This document shows positions 63,349-64,000 of a stretch of 64,000 nucleotides of DNA, one piece after another. Under the pieces are notes generated by a model. It made no database searches. It was not told the origin of the DNA and saw only the letters and a list, made by a program, of their open reading frames with translations. Location of the stretch: NCBI RefSeq assembly GCF_025631005.1, contig NZ_JAOTPL010000001.1, positions 1 to 64,000 on the forward strand, in the 5' to 3' direction. The stretch is from Haoranjiania flava (GTDB lineage Bacteria > Bacteroidota > Bacteroidia > Chitinophagales > Chitinophagaceae). Numbering within the stretch: the stretch's first letter is position 1; every line of letters begins with the position of its first letter. The translations under genes were made by a program, and so were the position numbers.

Positions 63349-64000
63349 TCAGAATCTTAGCTGGAACTGTGCGAGCAATTGATTCTGGCTGTATTTATTT
63401 GTTCCCGGCATGTTGTGCTTGTAGCGGTCAATGATACCAACCAGCGAAAACTTAGCTGCATGGTTGTCTGCAAATAAAAAACTTACCATAGGCACAACAG
63501 TTGTTCTGGGATTAGGGTTGATATCTATATTTTCCAACAGGTTTTCATACCTGCAGGAAAGCTCCACACCCTTCCACCCGGTCCTATGAATATTGTAACG
63601 CAACAATGGCAACACATACAGGCCATGCATGCGGTAATTTTTTATCTTATCAACATCAACTTTTGCATCCATAAAATCACGCAGGTTGTACCCGTATGCA
63701 TAGGAGGATTCTGTTTCCAGATCCCAGTTGTTATTGAGTTTGTGGAAAGTTTGCAGGTCAAAAGTATAAGCACCTACATTTTTTCGCTTAAAGTTTGTTG
63801 TGGCGAAGTTGGCGCCTACAGTGAATCCTTTTATGATTTCCGACTCTAAACGCATGGAGAAATCTTTGCTATTATCATTGTCCAATTCTACATTTCTGCC
63901 ATTGCCATTGTATACAGTAAAATAATATTTCAGCGGAATATTCACCGGTTTCAGCGATCCATAGAATGCAGCGCCAAGCTGGAAACTCATCCAGTTGCTG
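63349..64000 (-). CDS. Outer-membrane porin-like protein (phosphate-selective porin O/P type), C-terminal part
   Basis: The last 217 codons of a gene continuing past the right edge; a Met at 63990 is internal because the frame stays open upstream (SNWMSFQLGAAFYG). Strands with alternating aromatic residues (KPVNIPLKYYFTVYNGNGRN, FTVGANFATTNFKRKNVGAY, VELSCRYENLLENIDINPNP, TTVVPMVSFLF) and the terminal LLAQFQLRF identify a porin-type barrel. The N-Y-N-G-N-G and E-L-S-x-R-Y features suit the OprO/OprP-like family. Substrate unknown. Confidence 0.75.
   Translation of the reverse strand, partial: SNWMSFQLGAAFYGSLKPVNIPLKYYFTVYNGNGRNVELDNDNSKDFSMRLESEIIKGFTVGANFATTNFKRKNVGAYTFDLQTFHKLNNNWDLETESSYAYGYNLRDFMDAKVDVDKIKNYRMHGLYVLPLLRYNIHRTGWKGVELSCRYENLLENIDINPNPRTTVVPMVSFLFADNHAAKFSLVGIIDRYKHNMPGTNKYSQNQLLAQFQLRF

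Overview
The window looks like a chromosomal segment from a Bacteroidota bacterium, most likely of the Chitinophagaceae/Sphingobacteriia kind. Reasons: moderate-to-low GC, promoters of the TAnnTTTG (-7) type, LytS/LytTR two-component pairs, large carboxypeptidase-regulatory-domain outer-membrane proteins, the gliding lipoprotein GldH, a Bacteroidota-type BshC, the YicC/GldH and HU/TPR/RNase G gene orders, and a 29-residue AURKAIP1/COX24-type basic protein. The left third (about 1-24 kb) is accessory in character; the rest is mostly housekeeping. || Left part, 1-6.4 kb: the start of an error-prone DnaE2-like polymerase gene with a perfect 15-bp inverted repeat upstream; a small lipoprotein; a decayed lipoprotein gene with an aerolysin/ETX-MTX2-like C-terminus (one frameshift and one stop codon); then a compact three-gene set: a LuxI/FeeM-like acyltransferase, a LuxR-type HTH regulator and a ThiF/E1-like adenylating enzyme. 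The same lux-box-like palindrome (CT-N12-AG) lies in the divergent acyltransferase/regulator promoter region and again upstream of the ThiF gene. I regard this as the best candidate for an undescribed signalling or small-molecule system. An IS3-family element with an amber codon in its transposase sits right beside it. || 6.4-24 kb: an APH(3')-like kinase, a LytS/LytTR pair, a VanZ-like protein, a large outer-membrane barrel, a GNAT enzyme, and then a siderophore-uptake locus (TonB-dependent receptor, RhtX/FptX-type permease, PchR-like AraC regulator, two YbtPQ/IrtAB-like ABC half-transporters). An ANT(6)-like nucleotidyltransferase and a VOC (bleomycin-resistance-like) protein follow. || 23.7-24.2 kb and 47.95-48.68 kb: two arrays of the same directly repeated hairpin elements (64-82 nt units). 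Their stems vary in a compensatory way (AGCC/GGCT, AACC/GGTT, CGCT/AGCG) and keep one A-C mismatch. In the second array the units overlap the stop codon of one gene and supply the start codon of the next. || 24-64 kb: LigD, a frameshifted outer-membrane protein, exonuclease III, a COG2509 FAD protein, LuxE-like and UbiA-like genes, M42 peptidase, BshC, RimO, ComB, UbiD, thioesterase, FtsK, PanB with a second LytS/LytTR pair, a DUF2520 protein, a CCG-domain Fe-S protein, RNase G, HU, KdsA, an SDR-type threonine dehydrogenase, UvrA, a DMP19-like protein with GldH and YicC, MurA (Asp in place of the fosfomycin-target Cys), Gmk and a porin running off the right edge. All calls were made by reading the sequence; no database search was run.
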